Shown here one piece after another: positions 7,453 through 16,433 of a DNA stretch of 64,000 nt (within the stretch, counting starts at the first letter, position 1; each line of letters starts with the position of its first letter). The DNA comes from JADGRB01 sp036267635 (lineage in GTDB: Bacteria; Myxococcota_A; Polyangia; Fen-1088): the NCBI GenBank assembly GCA_036267635.1, contig DATAVR010000120.1:8658-72657 (forward strand), read 5' to 3'. The translations under genes were made by a program, and so were the position numbers. The notes under the pieces were generated by a model. The model was not told the DNA's origin and searched no databases. It saw only the letters and a program-made list of their open reading frames with translations.

Positions 7453-9939
7453 GTGAGGCGCAACTGGATATCTCTTCGCCGGCGCGTGCTGACGCTCGCC
7501 GGCGCCGCCATGGTGGCAGGGGTGGTCATGTCCGGCACGCGCGCGGGCGCGGCCGACGTTCACTATCTCAAGGGCGCGGTGGTCTCGGCGGTCGAGCGCC
7601 CCGCGAAGCCGCACCCCGTCCCCGAGGTCACGGTGCGGATTCGGGGCGCCAAGGACGCGCCGTCGACCGACGACGACGGCCGCTTCTGGCTGATTCTGCC
7701 GCCCGAGCTGAAACCGGGCGACGCGCTCACGATCGACGCCGAGAAGGAGGGCTATCGCCTCTGGCAGCCGCTCGATGGCCAGGCGCGCGTGCCGACGGAT
7801 CTCGACAAGAGCGTCATCGAGATCCAGCTGGCGCCGATCGGATCGAAGCGGTTCCTCTCGCCGCCGGCGATCGAGGCGCTGGTGGCGAGCATGATCTCGC
7901 GCGCCCGCGAACAGATCGGCCGCGACGCGCACCCGGGTCAGCTCCGCCTCGATCGTTACTTGCGCGAGTGGGCGACGCGGTACGGGCTGTCATTCAAAGA
8001 GGTGAAGGCCGCCGTCGACGGGTGGGCGGCCAAGGTGAAGAACAGCCGACAGAGCACGCCCGGGCAAAAGAGCCAGGCCGCGTTCGTGCGCCAGGAGCTC
8101 GCGGAGGCCGCGCGCCTCTCGCACGCCGCCGTGGCCGCCGCCGTCGCCAACGAAGCAGGGTTCGACAAGGAGGAGCAGGCGCTGGCGGCCCGAAGGCGCG
8201 CCCACGGCGGCGCGATGCGCGACCTCCTCAAGAGGGAAGCGGACGCCGACTTCATCAACCTGCAGTTCGAGCCGGCGGCCGACCTCTACCGTCGGGTGCT
8301 GGCGCTGGCCGATCGCAAGGGGGACCCGGGGCGCTGGGCGGCGGCTTCGATCGACGTGGCGCGCGCGGAGCACCTGCTGGCAGAGCGGGTCGCCGGCGCC
8401 GCGGCCGAGGAGCACCTGCACCGCGCCGCCGAGGCTTGCCGCGACGCCCTCCAGGTCTATTCGCGCGAGCAGTTCCCCAAAGAGTGGGCCGCCGGCGAGG
8501 ACGATCTCGGCGCGATCCTCGCTGACGAGGGGAAGCTGGCGACCGGGAAGGCCGCCGACGATCTGCGGGGAGAGGCCGCCGAGGCTTTCCAGCGCGCGCT
8601 CGAGGTGTCGAAGCGCGAGCAACAGCCAGAGACCTGGGCGCTCACCACGCGGAGCCTCGGTCGCCTCTACGCCGACGAGGCGACACGCGCCCGAGGCGCG
8701 CGGGCCGAAGAGCTCTCCGCGAAGGCGATCGAGACCCTGCGCGCGACGCTGGAGGTCGCCACGGCCGATCGCTTCCCGACCGAGTGGGCAGAGACGCAGA
8801 TGCTGCTCGGGACCGTGGAAGAGGAGCAGGCCCGGCGGACCACCGACGACAAGAGCGACGACCTCTACGCCCGCGCGGCCGACGCCTTCCGGTTCGCGCT
8901 CCGGGTCCGTACGCGCGAGCAGTCGCCCCCCGACTGGGCGGCCGCCGAGAGCGCGCTCGGCGGCGCGCTCTTCGAACGGGGCAAACGCCTGCAAGGCGCC
9001 AAGGGGGACGAGCTCTTGGGGCAGGCCGCCGACGCGCTTCGGGCGACCCTCAAGCTATTCACGCGCGAGCGCGCGCCGCGCGACTGGGCGGCGACCGAGG
9101 CCGCGCTGGCCGGCGTGCTCCAGGAGCAAGGCAAGCGTGCCCCCGAAGGTAAGGAGACCGAAGGCAAAGAGAACGACCTGCTCGCCCAGGCGGTCGACAC
9201 CTACCGGCAGGCGCTCCAGGTTCGAACGCGCGACAAGGCGCCCGAGGAATGGGCCGCCACCGAGGACGCTCTCGCCGGCGCGCTCGATGAGCAGGGGGTG
9301 CGCGCGAAAGGAGAAAGGACCGCGACGTTGCTCGGCGAGGCGGTAGATGCCTACAAGCTGGCGCTGGAGGTGAGGACCCGGGAGAAGCTCCCGCGCGAAT
9401 GGGCGGCGACGGAGGCCAGCCTCGGCACCACCCTCGACGATGCGGGCGCGCGCCTCGAGGGCGAGCCCGGCGACAAGCTGCTCAGCGAGGCCGCCGCCGC
9501 CTTCAGCCTGGCGACCGAGGTGGCCACCCGCGAGGAGGCCCCGCGCGATTGGGCGATGGCCGAGAACAATCTCGGCACCGTGCTCGCCGACGAGGGGCGT
9601 CGCGCCAACGGACCGGCGGGAGACGAGCTTTTGGCGCGGGCCGCCGCGGCCTTCAACCAGGCTCTGGAGGTTTGCACCCGGCGCGAGCTTCCGCGCGACT
9701 GGGCCATGACCGAGAACAACCTCGGGACGGTGCTCGAAGATGAGGGGCGGCGCCGTGACGACGAGGCCGGCAATCGCCTGCTCGCGCAAGCGGTCGACGC
9801 CTACCGGAGCGCGCTCCAGATCTACACCCGCGATGAGTTCCCCCAGGCCTGGTCGATGACCGAGGACAACCTGGGGAACGTCCTCGGCGAGATCGTCCGC
9901 CGCCAGCACCCCCAGGAGGCGTCGACGGCGGGCCAGTAA
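7453..9939 (+). CDS. Exported repeat protein: carboxypeptidase-regulatory-like domain plus TPR-type repeats
   Basis: An 828-residue protein from a GTG start with GAGGTGA just upstream. A signal peptide (about 1-34) is followed by a beta-sandwich domain resembling carboxypeptidase regulatory domains (about 35-130), then a helical stretch. From about residue 330 to the end there are roughly nine copies of a 50-55-residue repeat with consensus AFxxALEVxTREExPRDWAxTExxLGxxLxDEG. This is a Trp-containing TPR variant expected to form a protein-binding solenoid. The last copies (ENNLGTVLADEGRR, ENNLGTVLEDEGRR) are nearly identical, which suggests recent expansion. No enzymatic motif is seen; an envelope scaffold is the likely role. 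Confidence 0.75.
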   Translation: MRRNWISLRRRVLTLAGAAMVAGVVMSGTRAGAADVHYLKGAVVSAVERPAKPHPVPEVTVRIRGAKDAPSTDDDGRFWLILPPELKPGDALTIDAEKEGYRLWQPLDGQARVPTDLDKSVIEIQLAPIGSKRFLSPPAIEALVASMISRAREQIGRDAHPGQLRLDRYLREWATRYGLSFKEVKAAVDGWAAKVKNSRQSTPGQKSQAAFVRQELAEAARLSHAAVAAAVANEAGFDKEEQALAARRRAHGGAMRDLLKREADADFINLQFEPAADLYRRVLALADRKGDPGRWAAASIDVARAEHLLAERVAGAAAEEHLHRAAEACRDALQVYSREQFPKEWAAGEDDLGAILADEGKLATGKAADDLRGEAAEAFQRALEVSKREQQPETWALTTRSLGRLYADEATRARGARAEELSAKAIETLRATLEVATADRFPTEWAETQMLLGTVEEEQARRTTDDKSDDLYARAADAFRFALRVRTREQSPPDWAAAESALGGALFERGKRLQGAKGDELLGQAADALRATLKLFTRERAPRDWAATEAALAGVLQEQGKRAPEGKETEGKENDLLAQAVDTYRQALQVRTRDKAPEEWAATEDALAGALDEQGVRAKGERTATLLGEAVDAYKLALEVRTREKLPREWAATEASLGTTLDDAGARLEGEPGDKLLSEAAAAFSLATEVATREEAPRDWAMAENNLGTVLADEGRRANGPAGDELLARAAAAFNQALEVCTRRELPRDWAMTENNLGTVLEDEGRRRDDEAGNRLLAQAVDAYRSALQIYTRDEFPQAWSMTEDNLGNVLGEIVRRQHPQEASTAGQ
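8440..9900 (+). repeat. Intragenic TPR-like repeat array (about nine units of 150-165 bp)
   Basis: Successive units each contain a TRE/SRE-x-x-P-x-x-W-A core followed by an LG...DEG...R turn and a DLLxxAxDAY/F helix. Units near 9530-9780 are almost identical at protein level, whereas those before 8800 are more diverged. Confidence 0.7.
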
Positions 9940-10007
9940 CGACGCGATCGGCAGACACGCCGTCGATCCTGGCGTTACAGTCGGGCCTCAAACGACACCG
10001 AGAGAGT

Positions 10008-10577
10008 ATGGGTCGGTCGAACGCGGTCGTCATTGGTGCTGTGGTGTTGGGGCCCCTGATCCTGGGCCTCGAGGGTTACGCCACCTATCGGTCACACCAC
10101 CGGCAACGCGCGCCGGAGGTCGCCGATCCGTCCCCGACCGCTGCCCCCGAGGTCCAAGAGCAGCCCGCGCCGGCCCCGGCGGGACCGGTTCCGCAGATCG
10201 AACAGCCCGCCCGCGCGGATCCGGCGAGGACCGCCGCGGAGCCCGTGGCGGCGGCGGAGCCGACCCCGGACCCGACCTTCTGGCAGCGACAGCGATCATC
10301 GCTGGAGCCTCGGCGGCAGATCGTCCGGGCCGCTGACGAGCAGGTCTTCGACACCTTGAACCTGCCCGAGGCGCAGCGCGCGGCCATCCGCGCCATCGAC
10401 GACCGGTTCGGCCGCGCAGTCGAGACCGGATTGGATCCCAATGCCGAACAGGCTCGCCGCGCGGCGATCGCCGACCTGCTCGGGACAGATGCGATACGCA
10501 GCTTCACCTTCGCCGAAAAGAAGGCGGAGCGCCTCGCACACCGCCAGCCGGGAACGCAAGTGCCGCCCGGCGAATGA
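10008..10577 (+). CDS. Membrane-anchored protein of unknown function
   Basis: A 189-residue protein with one N-terminal transmembrane helix (NAVVIGAVVLGPLILGLEG). A Pro/Ala/Glu-rich linker (about 35-85) follows, then a small helical domain (about 90-175). That domain's pattern of a helix, a conserved-looking EAQRAAIRAIDDRFG and a Phe-Thr-Phe segment (IRSFTFAEKKAERL) suggests a compact bundle. It follows the TPR protein by 68 bp on the same strand and may share its transcript. I do not recognise the family. Confidence 0.6.
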   Translation: MGRSNAVVIGAVVLGPLILGLEGYATYRSHHRQRAPEVADPSPTAAPEVQEQPAPAPAGPVPQIEQPARADPARTAAEPVAAAEPTPDPTFWQRQRSSLEPRRQIVRAADEQVFDTLNLPEAQRAAIRAIDDRFGRAVETGLDPNAEQARRAAIADLLGTDAIRSFTFAEKKAERLAHRQPGTQVPPGE

Positions 10578-10646
10578 GCACGTAGGCGCTTTCCCCACAG
10601 TTCTCGAAAATTTGCCGCCATCGTTCGCGTCGGGCGTCATGGAGGC

Positions 10647-11141
10647 ATGAAGCGACACAACGGCACGCTGTGGCTGGCGGTGGCGGCCGCCCTGCTCTCT
10701 CCTTCCAAGGCGCGGGCGCAAGCAAAAGGGACGGCGCGCGCCGCCGCGGGCGGGCCACCACAACGGCAGGGTCGCCGTCAGGTCACGCGGCGGCCGCAGG
10801 CGCTGGCACCCGTCGTCTCCCCTTGCGGGAGGCACGTGGTCGAGGTGACCGGTGGCGCGGTGCTGATCGACGGACGCCGCGTGCACTCGGCGGACGACAA
10901 CGTCTTCGTCGTGGCGCCGCCCACCTGGCGTCGGGACGGCAGCGCGCTCGCCTGGATCGAACGGAGCCGCGGCGAGGCGCGCCTGGTCGTCGTTCCGGAT
11001 CTCGACGGCGCGCCCGATCCGCTCCCCTGGACGCTTCCCGCCGTGTCGACCGACGACCGGGTCTTCTGGGCCGGCCAGCGGCGCGTCGTCGTCGGCCCGG
11101 CCGTCCTCTCGCCGCGCGCGATCGCCACCTGGTCGGAGTGA
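10647..11141 (+). CDS. Exported protein of unknown function (beta-propeller fragment-like)
   Basis: A 164-residue protein with a signal peptide (MKRHNGTLWLAVAAALLSP, cleavage near SKARAQA) and a basic Gln/Arg-rich linker. About 100 residues of alternating beta pattern follow (VVSPCGRHVVEVTGG, WRRDGSALAWIERS), resembling two or three blades of a TolB/WD-type propeller. This is too short for a full propeller, so it may be a small beta protein or a degraded copy. It ends 12 bp before the convergent membrane-protein gene. Confidence 0.6.
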   Translation: MKRHNGTLWLAVAAALLSPSKARAQAKGTARAAAGGPPQRQGRRQVTRRPQALAPVVSPCGRHVVEVTGGAVLIDGRRVHSADDNVFVVAPPTWRRDGSALAWIERSRGEARLVVVPDLDGAPDPLPWTLPAVSTDDRVFWAGQRRVVVGPAVLSPRAIATWSE

Positions 11142-11153
11142 CAGCGCCCGAAG

Positions 11154-12395
11154 CTACGACGCCGGCGACGTGAGGGAGACCATCGGCGGGAGCGCGGCCC
11201 GCGCCGCTTCCTCCTCGAGCAGTGCGGAGATCTGGCGAAACAGATCGCCGATCGGCCGATCGATCACCGAGGCCATGATCATCACGTCCGCGTCGAACAG
11301 ACGTTGGGTCCAGTCCAGGCTGCGCCGCCGTTTGGCGAGGGTCCGGCGCCCGGCGCCGTCGGGAACCACCACCCCGGAGCGCCAGGGACCCTGCACCAGA
11401 TCGTGTCGAGCCAACCGGACGAACAGCGTCACCTGATGAGCGTGTTCGCCAATCGCGACCGCCTCGATGGCCGGCCAGGGGAAAAGGAAGGTGCCCGAGC
11501 GGCTGGTTTCCAGCAGACCTTCGCGCGCCAGCAGGTAACCGAGCCGGCCTGCTTTCGGGCGCAGCGCGCGCCAGGCGGTCGCGGCAGCCCCGAGCAGGCA
11601 ACCGGCGCCGCCCGCCGCCAGGAACGCCACCTTCACCGGCCCGGCGGAACCGTCGCGGTGCCCGAAGAGCGCGATCGCCATCAGGGCGCCGCCGAAGAGC
11701 AGGAACGCCGCCGTCTGTGTGGCCTCGCGCCAGCGGGTGATCCGACTGCCGGGGACGTAGGCCTCCCAGCGCTGCATCCCTTGCATCGCGGCCACCAGCA
11801 AACAGGAGAGGAAGAAGGACAGCGCCAGCCACAGCTCCGGCGGCACGGCCCCGCGATGGCGCACGGCGGCCACCAACGCCACCGTCACGAACGCAGCCGA
11901 GCTCGCGCCCACCAGGAACGGCGTCCCGCCGATGACCGCCAGCGCATCGACGAGGCCGCCGCGTGACGCCGCCCGCTCCCCCGCCGCCAGCGGATCGACG
12001 GCGATCGGGTCGCGCCCCTCCCGCGCGCGGCGGTAGTCCCACCAGATGATCGCCGAGGCGACCGCCCCCAGTGACGCGAGGGCTGTCAGGAACAGCTTGC
12101 CGCGCAGGTTAGGCGCCGGAATGCTGGCGCCGGCGATGAGCAGCGTCGGGAACAGCGTCGCTGCGCCGAGCTGACACCGAATCCCGGCCTCGCGCCAGCG
12201 CGTCGTCGTGCTCGACGTGACCAGCTCGGCGCCTAGCTCGCAGAGCGCGATCGGCAGGCAGAGCGTGCCGATGACCAGCCAGATCGGCAACTGTTCGCGC
12301 CCGGGCGTCAATCCCGCGAGGCCCGCGGTCCCGAGGTAGATCAGCCAGCGCAGCGTCGGCCTCGCGTGATACACGGCCACCCGAGTGTCGCCCAT
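11154..12395 (-). CDS. Polytopic membrane protein of unknown function
   Basis: A 413-residue protein with about seven or eight hydrophobic helices in its first 260 residues, for example IYLGTAGLAGL, LIAGASIPAPN and AFVTVALVAAV. A soluble C-terminal domain (about 290-400) of PH-like beta character follows, including SGTFLFPWPAIEAVAIG and AHQVTLFVRLARHD. It is transcribed 34 bp downstream of trxC, so the two are probably one operon. I see no transporter signature or catalytic motif. Confidence 0.65.
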   Translation of the reverse strand: MGDTRVAVYHARPTLRWLIYLGTAGLAGLTPGREQLPIWLVIGTLCLPIALCELGAELVTSSTTTRWREAGIRCQLGAATLFPTLLIAGASIPAPNLRGKLFLTALASLGAVASAIIWWDYRRAREGRDPIAVDPLAAGERAASRGGLVDALAVIGGTPFLVGASSAAFVTVALVAAVRHRGAVPPELWLALSFFLSCLLVAAMQGMQRWEAYVPGSRITRWREATQTAAFLLFGGALMAIALFGHRDGSAGPVKVAFLAAGGAGCLLGAAATAWRALRPKAGRLGYLLAREGLLETSRSGTFLFPWPAIEAVAIGEHAHQVTLFVRLARHDLVQGPWRSGVVVPDGAGRRTLAKRRRSLDWTQRLFDADVMIMASVIDRPIGDLFRQISALLEEEAARAALPPMVSLTSPAS

Positions 12396-12429
12396 TCGCC
12401 GGGCGCCGTCAGCGGGCGCGATCGCCGGG

Positions 12430-12873
12430 TCAGCTCACGCGATCGAGGTGCGCCGCGATCGTCGCCTTGGGAACGGCGCCGCGGATCTGGTCGACCTCCA
12501 GCGGTCCGCGGAAGACGATCATCGTGGGGATCGCCTGCACCGCGAAGCGGGCCGCGGCGCGCGGGTTCTCGTCGACGTTCAGCTTGGCGATCTTGACCTT
12601 GCCGGCGCGCTCGCCGGCGAGCGCCTCCAGCACGGGCGCCACCGCCCGGCAGGGACCGCACCAGGGGGCCCAGAAGTCGACCAGCACCGGGATCGGCGAG
12701 TCCTCGACCTCCTTCTTCCAGCTGGCGTCCGTCACGGTCACCGGACGGCGCGGGAACACCTTCTCCTTGCAGCTGCCGCAGGTGGGATCTTCCCGAAGCC
12801 TGGCCCGGAGGATCCGGTTGGGCCGCCCGCAGGCGCTGCAGGCATACACGACGGACTGATCTTCATTTTCCAC
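12430..12873 (-). CDS. trxC: Thioredoxin 2 (zinc-ribbon thioredoxin)
   Basis: A 147-residue cytoplasmic disulfide reductase. An N-terminal zinc ribbon (CSACGRPN and CGSC, residues about 12-38) precedes a thioredoxin fold with the active site FWAPWCGPC (about 68-76) and the cis-proline loop AVQAIPTMIVF. Two N-terminal CxxC pairs plus WCGPC is the hallmark of thioredoxin 2, which acts in oxidative stress protection with thioredoxin reductase. The length fits the family. The downstream membrane-protein gene begins 34 bp later on the same strand. Confidence 0.93.
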   Translation of the reverse strand: MENEDQSVVYACSACGRPNRILRARLREDPTCGSCKEKVFPRRPVTVTDASWKKEVEDSPIPVLVDFWAPWCGPCRAVAPVLEALAGERAGKVKIAKLNVDENPRAAARFAVQAIPTMIVFRGPLEVDQIRGAVPKATIAAHLDRVS

Positions 12874-12990
12874 GGGTCAGCTGTAAGCACCGCCGGCAGG
12901 CCGTCTACGGCGCGCCCGGTTGTCGATTGCGAGCGCGCCTGACAGCCAGGGCGGTTGCGGTTCGGGGCCGGCACTCCAGATTCGAGGGAG

Positions 12991-13647
12991 ATGTCAAACG
13001 CGCCCCACGCCGAGAGGCGCGATGACAGACCGCGGCCGGAGACGGGCCGCCTGTTGCTTCGTTTCGGGCTGGGCTTCGTTTCGCTGGCGCGCGAGCGCGT
13101 CGATTCGATCTTGGCGACCTCGAGCGCACCAGAGGGGCCGCTGCCCGACCGGTCGCTGCCCGATCCCCAGGGCGCTCCCGCCCCGCATCACGTCGGCCTC
13201 GGCCTCCTGCTCGAGGCGCTCGAGGCCGCGCGTCGCGCGCCGGCCTGGCTCGGTGACCGGGTGGCGGAGCCGGCCCGCCGGCTGGGTCCGACGGTCGGGC
13301 GCGCCCGACGGCTGCTCGACCGAGCGCCGGGTGCCGCTCGCGTCGCGCGAGGCCTCCGAGCCTGGCGCGCTCGGGCCGAGAGCCGGCTCGGGCGCTGGGC
13401 GGCCGCCGGAGCGAGTGAGCAGGCGGAGGGGCGCGCCCTCGCCCGCGCGGCCCTCACCACCCTGCGCGAGAGAGCCTTCGCCGGCATCGCCGAGAGCCCC
13501 GACCTCAAGCAGGTCATCCGCGATCAGAGCGAAGGGATCGCGGTGACGGCGGTGGCCGAGCTGCGCGAGCGCTCGGCGCGCGCCGACAGCCTGGCCGAGG
13601 GGGCGGTCCGGAAGCTCTTCGGGCGCTATCCCGCCGGCGGTTCGTGA
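12991..13647 (+). CDS. Arg/Ala-rich protein coupled to RDD membrane protein
   Basis: A 218-residue protein. I chose the ATG at 12991 because a good ribosome site (cgagggag) lies directly upstream. It is Arg/Ala/Leu-rich and largely helical, with a recognisable C-terminal region (SPDLKQVIRDQSEGIAVTA then ELRERSARAD). Its TGA overlaps the ATG of the RDD gene in a TGATG junction, which implies translational coupling and supports the choice of strand. Function is unknown; the coupling suggests it works with the RDD protein at the membrane. Confidence 0.65.
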   Translation: MSNAPHAERRDDRPRPETGRLLLRFGLGFVSLARERVDSILATSSAPEGPLPDRSLPDPQGAPAPHHVGLGLLLEALEAARRAPAWLGDRVAEPARRLGPTVGRARRLLDRAPGAARVARGLRAWRARAESRLGRWAAAGASEQAEGRALARAALTTLRERAFAGIAESPDLKQVIRDQSEGIAVTAVAELRERSARADSLAEGAVRKLFGRYPAGGS

Positions 13648-14153
13648 TGCTCGCGCCGGCGCCCGCCGCGAGCCCACGCGCGGGCTTCGTCACCCGCCTC
13701 GCCGCCGCGCTCGCCGACGCGCTCATCCTGCTCGTGCTGCTGCGCGGCTCGGCCTGGTTTCTCACCGCCGCCGCGAAGGTGCTCCGGCGGTTCGCCCCGC
13801 CGGTGAACCTGGGGACGGTCGTGCTCGTCTGCGCGCCGCTGATCGTCGCGGCCTACCAGGTCGCGTTCTGGCGACTCCGCGGGCAGACGCCCGGGAAGTG
13901 GCTGCTCGGCGTCCGGGTGGTGCCGGTCGGCGGCGGAAAGCTCACCCTCGGCCGCGCGCTCCTGAGGCTGGGCGGCTATCTGCTGTCCGCGCTGCCGTTC
14001 TATGCCGGATTTCTCTGGATCCTCGGCCCCGAACGGCGCGGCCTTCACGATCGCCTCGCGCGCACCGAGGTGGTGTACGCCCGAGAGCGAACGCGCCGCC
14101 GCCCTGCCGAAGGGACCCCATCGACCAGCGCCCGCAGCCTGTCGGCCGCCTAG
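13647..14153 (+). CDS. RDD-family membrane protein
   Basis: A 168-residue protein (169 from the GTG at 13644). It has three hydrophobic helices: LAAALADALILLVLL, TVVLVCAPLIVAAYQVAF and YLLSALPFYAGFLWIL. RDD hallmarks follow: GQTPGKWLLGVRVV and the C-terminal RRGLHDRLARTEVVY. RDD proteins are small inner-membrane proteins, some implicated in ion transport. The start overlaps the stop of the preceding gene (TGATG). Confidence 0.85.
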   Translation: MLAPAPAASPRAGFVTRLAAALADALILLVLLRGSAWFLTAAAKVLRRFAPPVNLGTVVLVCAPLIVAAYQVAFWRLRGQTPGKWLLGVRVVPVGGGKLTLGRALLRLGGYLLSALPFYAGFLWILGPERRGLHDRLARTEVVYARERTRRRPAEGTPSTSARSLSAA

Positions 14154-14237
14154 CTGCATCCGGGTCGTCATGCAATCGAAACACGACCGTCGCATCCCCG
14201 AAGCGCGATCGCGCGATAGTTGGGCGCAGAGGCACGA

Positions 14238-14351
14238 ATGCCGAGACCAGCCGTGCTTTTCGCCATTGCTCTCGCCCTGGGGCCGCCGCGCGCGGCCGCT
14301 GCTGCCGCCGCCCTCGATCAGAGGGGGGCGATCTCGACCTTCAGCTCGTAG
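14238..14351 (+). CDS. Orphan signal-peptide ORF (tiny exported peptide or gene remnant)
   Basis: A 37-codon ORF with GAGG about 8 bases before the ATG. It encodes a convincing Sec signal peptide (MPRPAVLFAIALALGPP then RAAAAA) but only about 13 further residues before the stop. Its end overlaps the last 34 bases of the convergent Ser/Thr kinase gene. It may be a short exported peptide or the surviving 5' end of a deleted gene; I cannot decide from sequence alone. Confidence 0.3.
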   Translation: MPRPAVLFAIALALGPPRAAAAAAALDQRGAISTFSS

Positions 14352-16348
14352 GGATCGTCGAGCCCCTGAAGCGGCTGCTCTCTGAGGTCGGGACCGAGCG
14401 GGAGCTTGCGGGCGATCCCGATGAGGACCGGTGTGCCCGGCCGCGCCAGCAGCGCGAACTCCTCGCTGCCGCCCGCGCCTTGCTTGTCGATCGGCCGCTT
14501 GCCTTCGGGGTCGCGCAGCAACACCAGGTCGACGCCCGCCGGCGCGGTGACCGAGCCGGTCAGCGTGCAGGCGTGGTCGACGGAGATCTCGAACCAGTCT
14601 CGATCGTCGGCCCGGCCCAGATAGCCGCGCACGCGACCGGGCGCGCCGAGCGGCGTGGCCGCCACCGGCCAGTCGTTCGGCTCCACCTCCCACCCCACCT
14701 GCGGCGGACCCCAGCGCGCCGTCAGCGCGTAGGGATCCGGCGCGTCCTCGGTCGGTTTCAGCCCTTCGACCCAGAGCTCGCGCACGGCGAGATACGCCTC
14801 ACCGGGACCGATTGTCGTTGGCTGCAGCCACTCGCCCCACCCCTTGCCGTGCTCGTCGCTCTTGGCCACGCGCCGTCCCTGCGCGTCGTACAGCTCCAGC
14901 ACCAGATCGACGTTGGGGATCCCCTCCAGGCGCGCGTCGACCGCGCGCACCCCCTTACCGGCCGGGATACGGAAGTAGTCGACGTCGCCCTGTCCGTCGG
15001 CGCCGCGCTTCCCGATCGTCCCCCGCAGCGGCGCGCCCAGCGGCAGCAGGTTGGCGTACCCAGGGGTGTTGTTGGGCTCGCTCTCGACGAGGGCGGCGCG
15101 CTCGCCGCCGAAGCGCGTCCAGAGCGCCACCCCGCCGGCGATCGCCGCCAGCACCGCCAGCGGAACGAGAATTCGAGTGAGGAGGCGCCGGCGCCGCAGC
15201 CCCCACTCGTAGTCGTCGACGTCGGAGCGCCGCAGGCGGTCGGCCATGTTGTCGACGATGTCCGAGTCGTCGATCGGGACAGTCGGCGCGTCGGCGCGGC
15301 TGACGGGCACCGGTTCGAGCTCCGAAGGCGAAGGCGGAGCCGACAGCGACGGAGCCGACAGCGTTGCCGCGCCGCTCTCGCCGAGCGCGCGCTCGAGATC
15401 CTCGCGCATCGCGATCGCCGAGGGATAGCGATCGGCCGGCGACTTCGCCATCGCGCGCAGCACGATCCGATCGGCCTCCGGCGGCAGCGCCCGCTCGGGC
15501 GCGCGGGTACGCGGGGGGACGACCTCGTCGGTGAGGTGCTTGGCGAGCACGCTCATCGGCGAGGGCGCGTCGAACGGCGGCACCCCGGTCAGCACGCGGT
15601 AGAGCGTGGCGCCCACGCTGTAGAGGTCGGCGCGGGCGTCGAGCGGCTCGCCTCGCACCTGCTCCGGCGCCATGTAGTACGGCGTGCCGATCACCTGACC
15701 GGCGGAGCTGACCGCCGACACATTCGGCGAGCTCGGATCCGTCGCCCGCTCGCGCAGCTTCGCCAGTCCGAAGTCGAGCACCTTGACGTGCTCGGCGCCG
15801 TCGCGCCGCCGCACCACCATCAAGTTCTCCGGTTTCAGATCGCGGTGGACGATCCCCGCCTCGTGCGCCTCGACCAGGCCCGAGCAGACCTGCACGAAGA
15901 GGCGCGCCGCCCGCGCGAAGCTCCAGGGCCCGTCCCGCCGGATGAGCGCGGAGAGGTCCTCGCCGTTGATGTACTCCATCACCAGGTAGAGCGCGCCGTC
16001 GCACTGGCCGAAGTCGAAGGTCTGCACGATGTTCGGGTGGTCGAGCTTGCTGACCGCCTGCGCCTCGTTGCGGAACCGGCGCACCATGTCGGGCTTGGCC
16101 GCGCCGTCGGGCGCCAGCACCTTCATGGCGGCGGTCTTGCCGAGGTGGAGATGCTCGACGCGGTAGACGATCCCCATCCCGCCCGATCCGAGGCGCCCCG
16201 TCACCCGGTAGCGGCGATCGATCACCCGCCCCAGCCAAGGATCGCCGGTCTCGCCAGGCGCGCCGCTTGCGTCGGCCAGCGTGCCGCAGCTGCCGCAGAA
16301 GCGCGCGTCCGCCTCGATCGTCGCGGAACACTGCGCGCAGGCGGCCAT
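14318..16348 (-). CDS. Transmembrane Ser/Thr protein kinase with N-terminal zinc ribbon
   Basis: A 676-residue receptor-type kinase. A small zinc ribbon (CAQCSATIEADARFCGSC) opens the protein. The kinase domain (about 42-310) has a Gly loop GSGGMGIVYR, the ATP lysine in AAMKVL, catalytic HRDLKPENLM, DFGLAKL, and the activation segment ending GTPYYMAPEQ, so it looks active. A linker, one transmembrane helix (about 375-398, LVPLAVLAAIAGGVALW) and an extracytoplasmic region follow. That region has two beta-rich repeats each opening VE(S/P)N(N/D), like bacterial pre-peptidase C-terminal domains, probably the sensor. It probably phosphorylates cytoplasmic targets in response to an envelope signal. 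Confidence 0.9.
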   Translation of the reverse strand: MAACAQCSATIEADARFCGSCGTLADASGAPGETGDPWLGRVIDRRYRVTGRLGSGGMGIVYRVEHLHLGKTAAMKVLAPDGAAKPDMVRRFRNEAQAVSKLDHPNIVQTFDFGQCDGALYLVMEYINGEDLSALIRRDGPWSFARAARLFVQVCSGLVEAHEAGIVHRDLKPENLMVVRRRDGAEHVKVLDFGLAKLRERATDPSSPNVSAVSSAGQVIGTPYYMAPEQVRGEPLDARADLYSVGATLYRVLTGVPPFDAPSPMSVLAKHLTDEVVPPRTRAPERALPPEADRIVLRAMAKSPADRYPSAIAMREDLERALGESGAATLSAPSLSAPPSPSELEPVPVSRADAPTVPIDDSDIVDNMADRLRRSDVDDYEWGLRRRRLLTRILVPLAVLAAIAGGVALWTRFGGERAALVESEPNNTPGYANLLPLGAPLRGTIGKRGADGQGDVDYFRIPAGKGVRAVDARLEGIPNVDLVLELYDAQGRRVAKSDEHGKGWGEWLQPTTIGPGEAYLAVRELWVEGLKPTEDAPDPYALTARWGPPQVGWEVEPNDWPVAATPLGAPGRVRGYLGRADDRDWFEISVDHACTLTGSVTAPAGVDLVLLRDPEGKRPIDKQGAGGSEEFALLARPGTPVLIGIARKLPLGPDLREQPLQGLDDPYELKVEIAPL

Positions 16349-16433
16349 CCGTCGAGCCTACAGGCCCCGCGCCGCGCGCGCCAAATTGCGGCCCGGGTCA
16401 CGGCCCGCGGTCAACGCGCGACAGCGACCGCGG

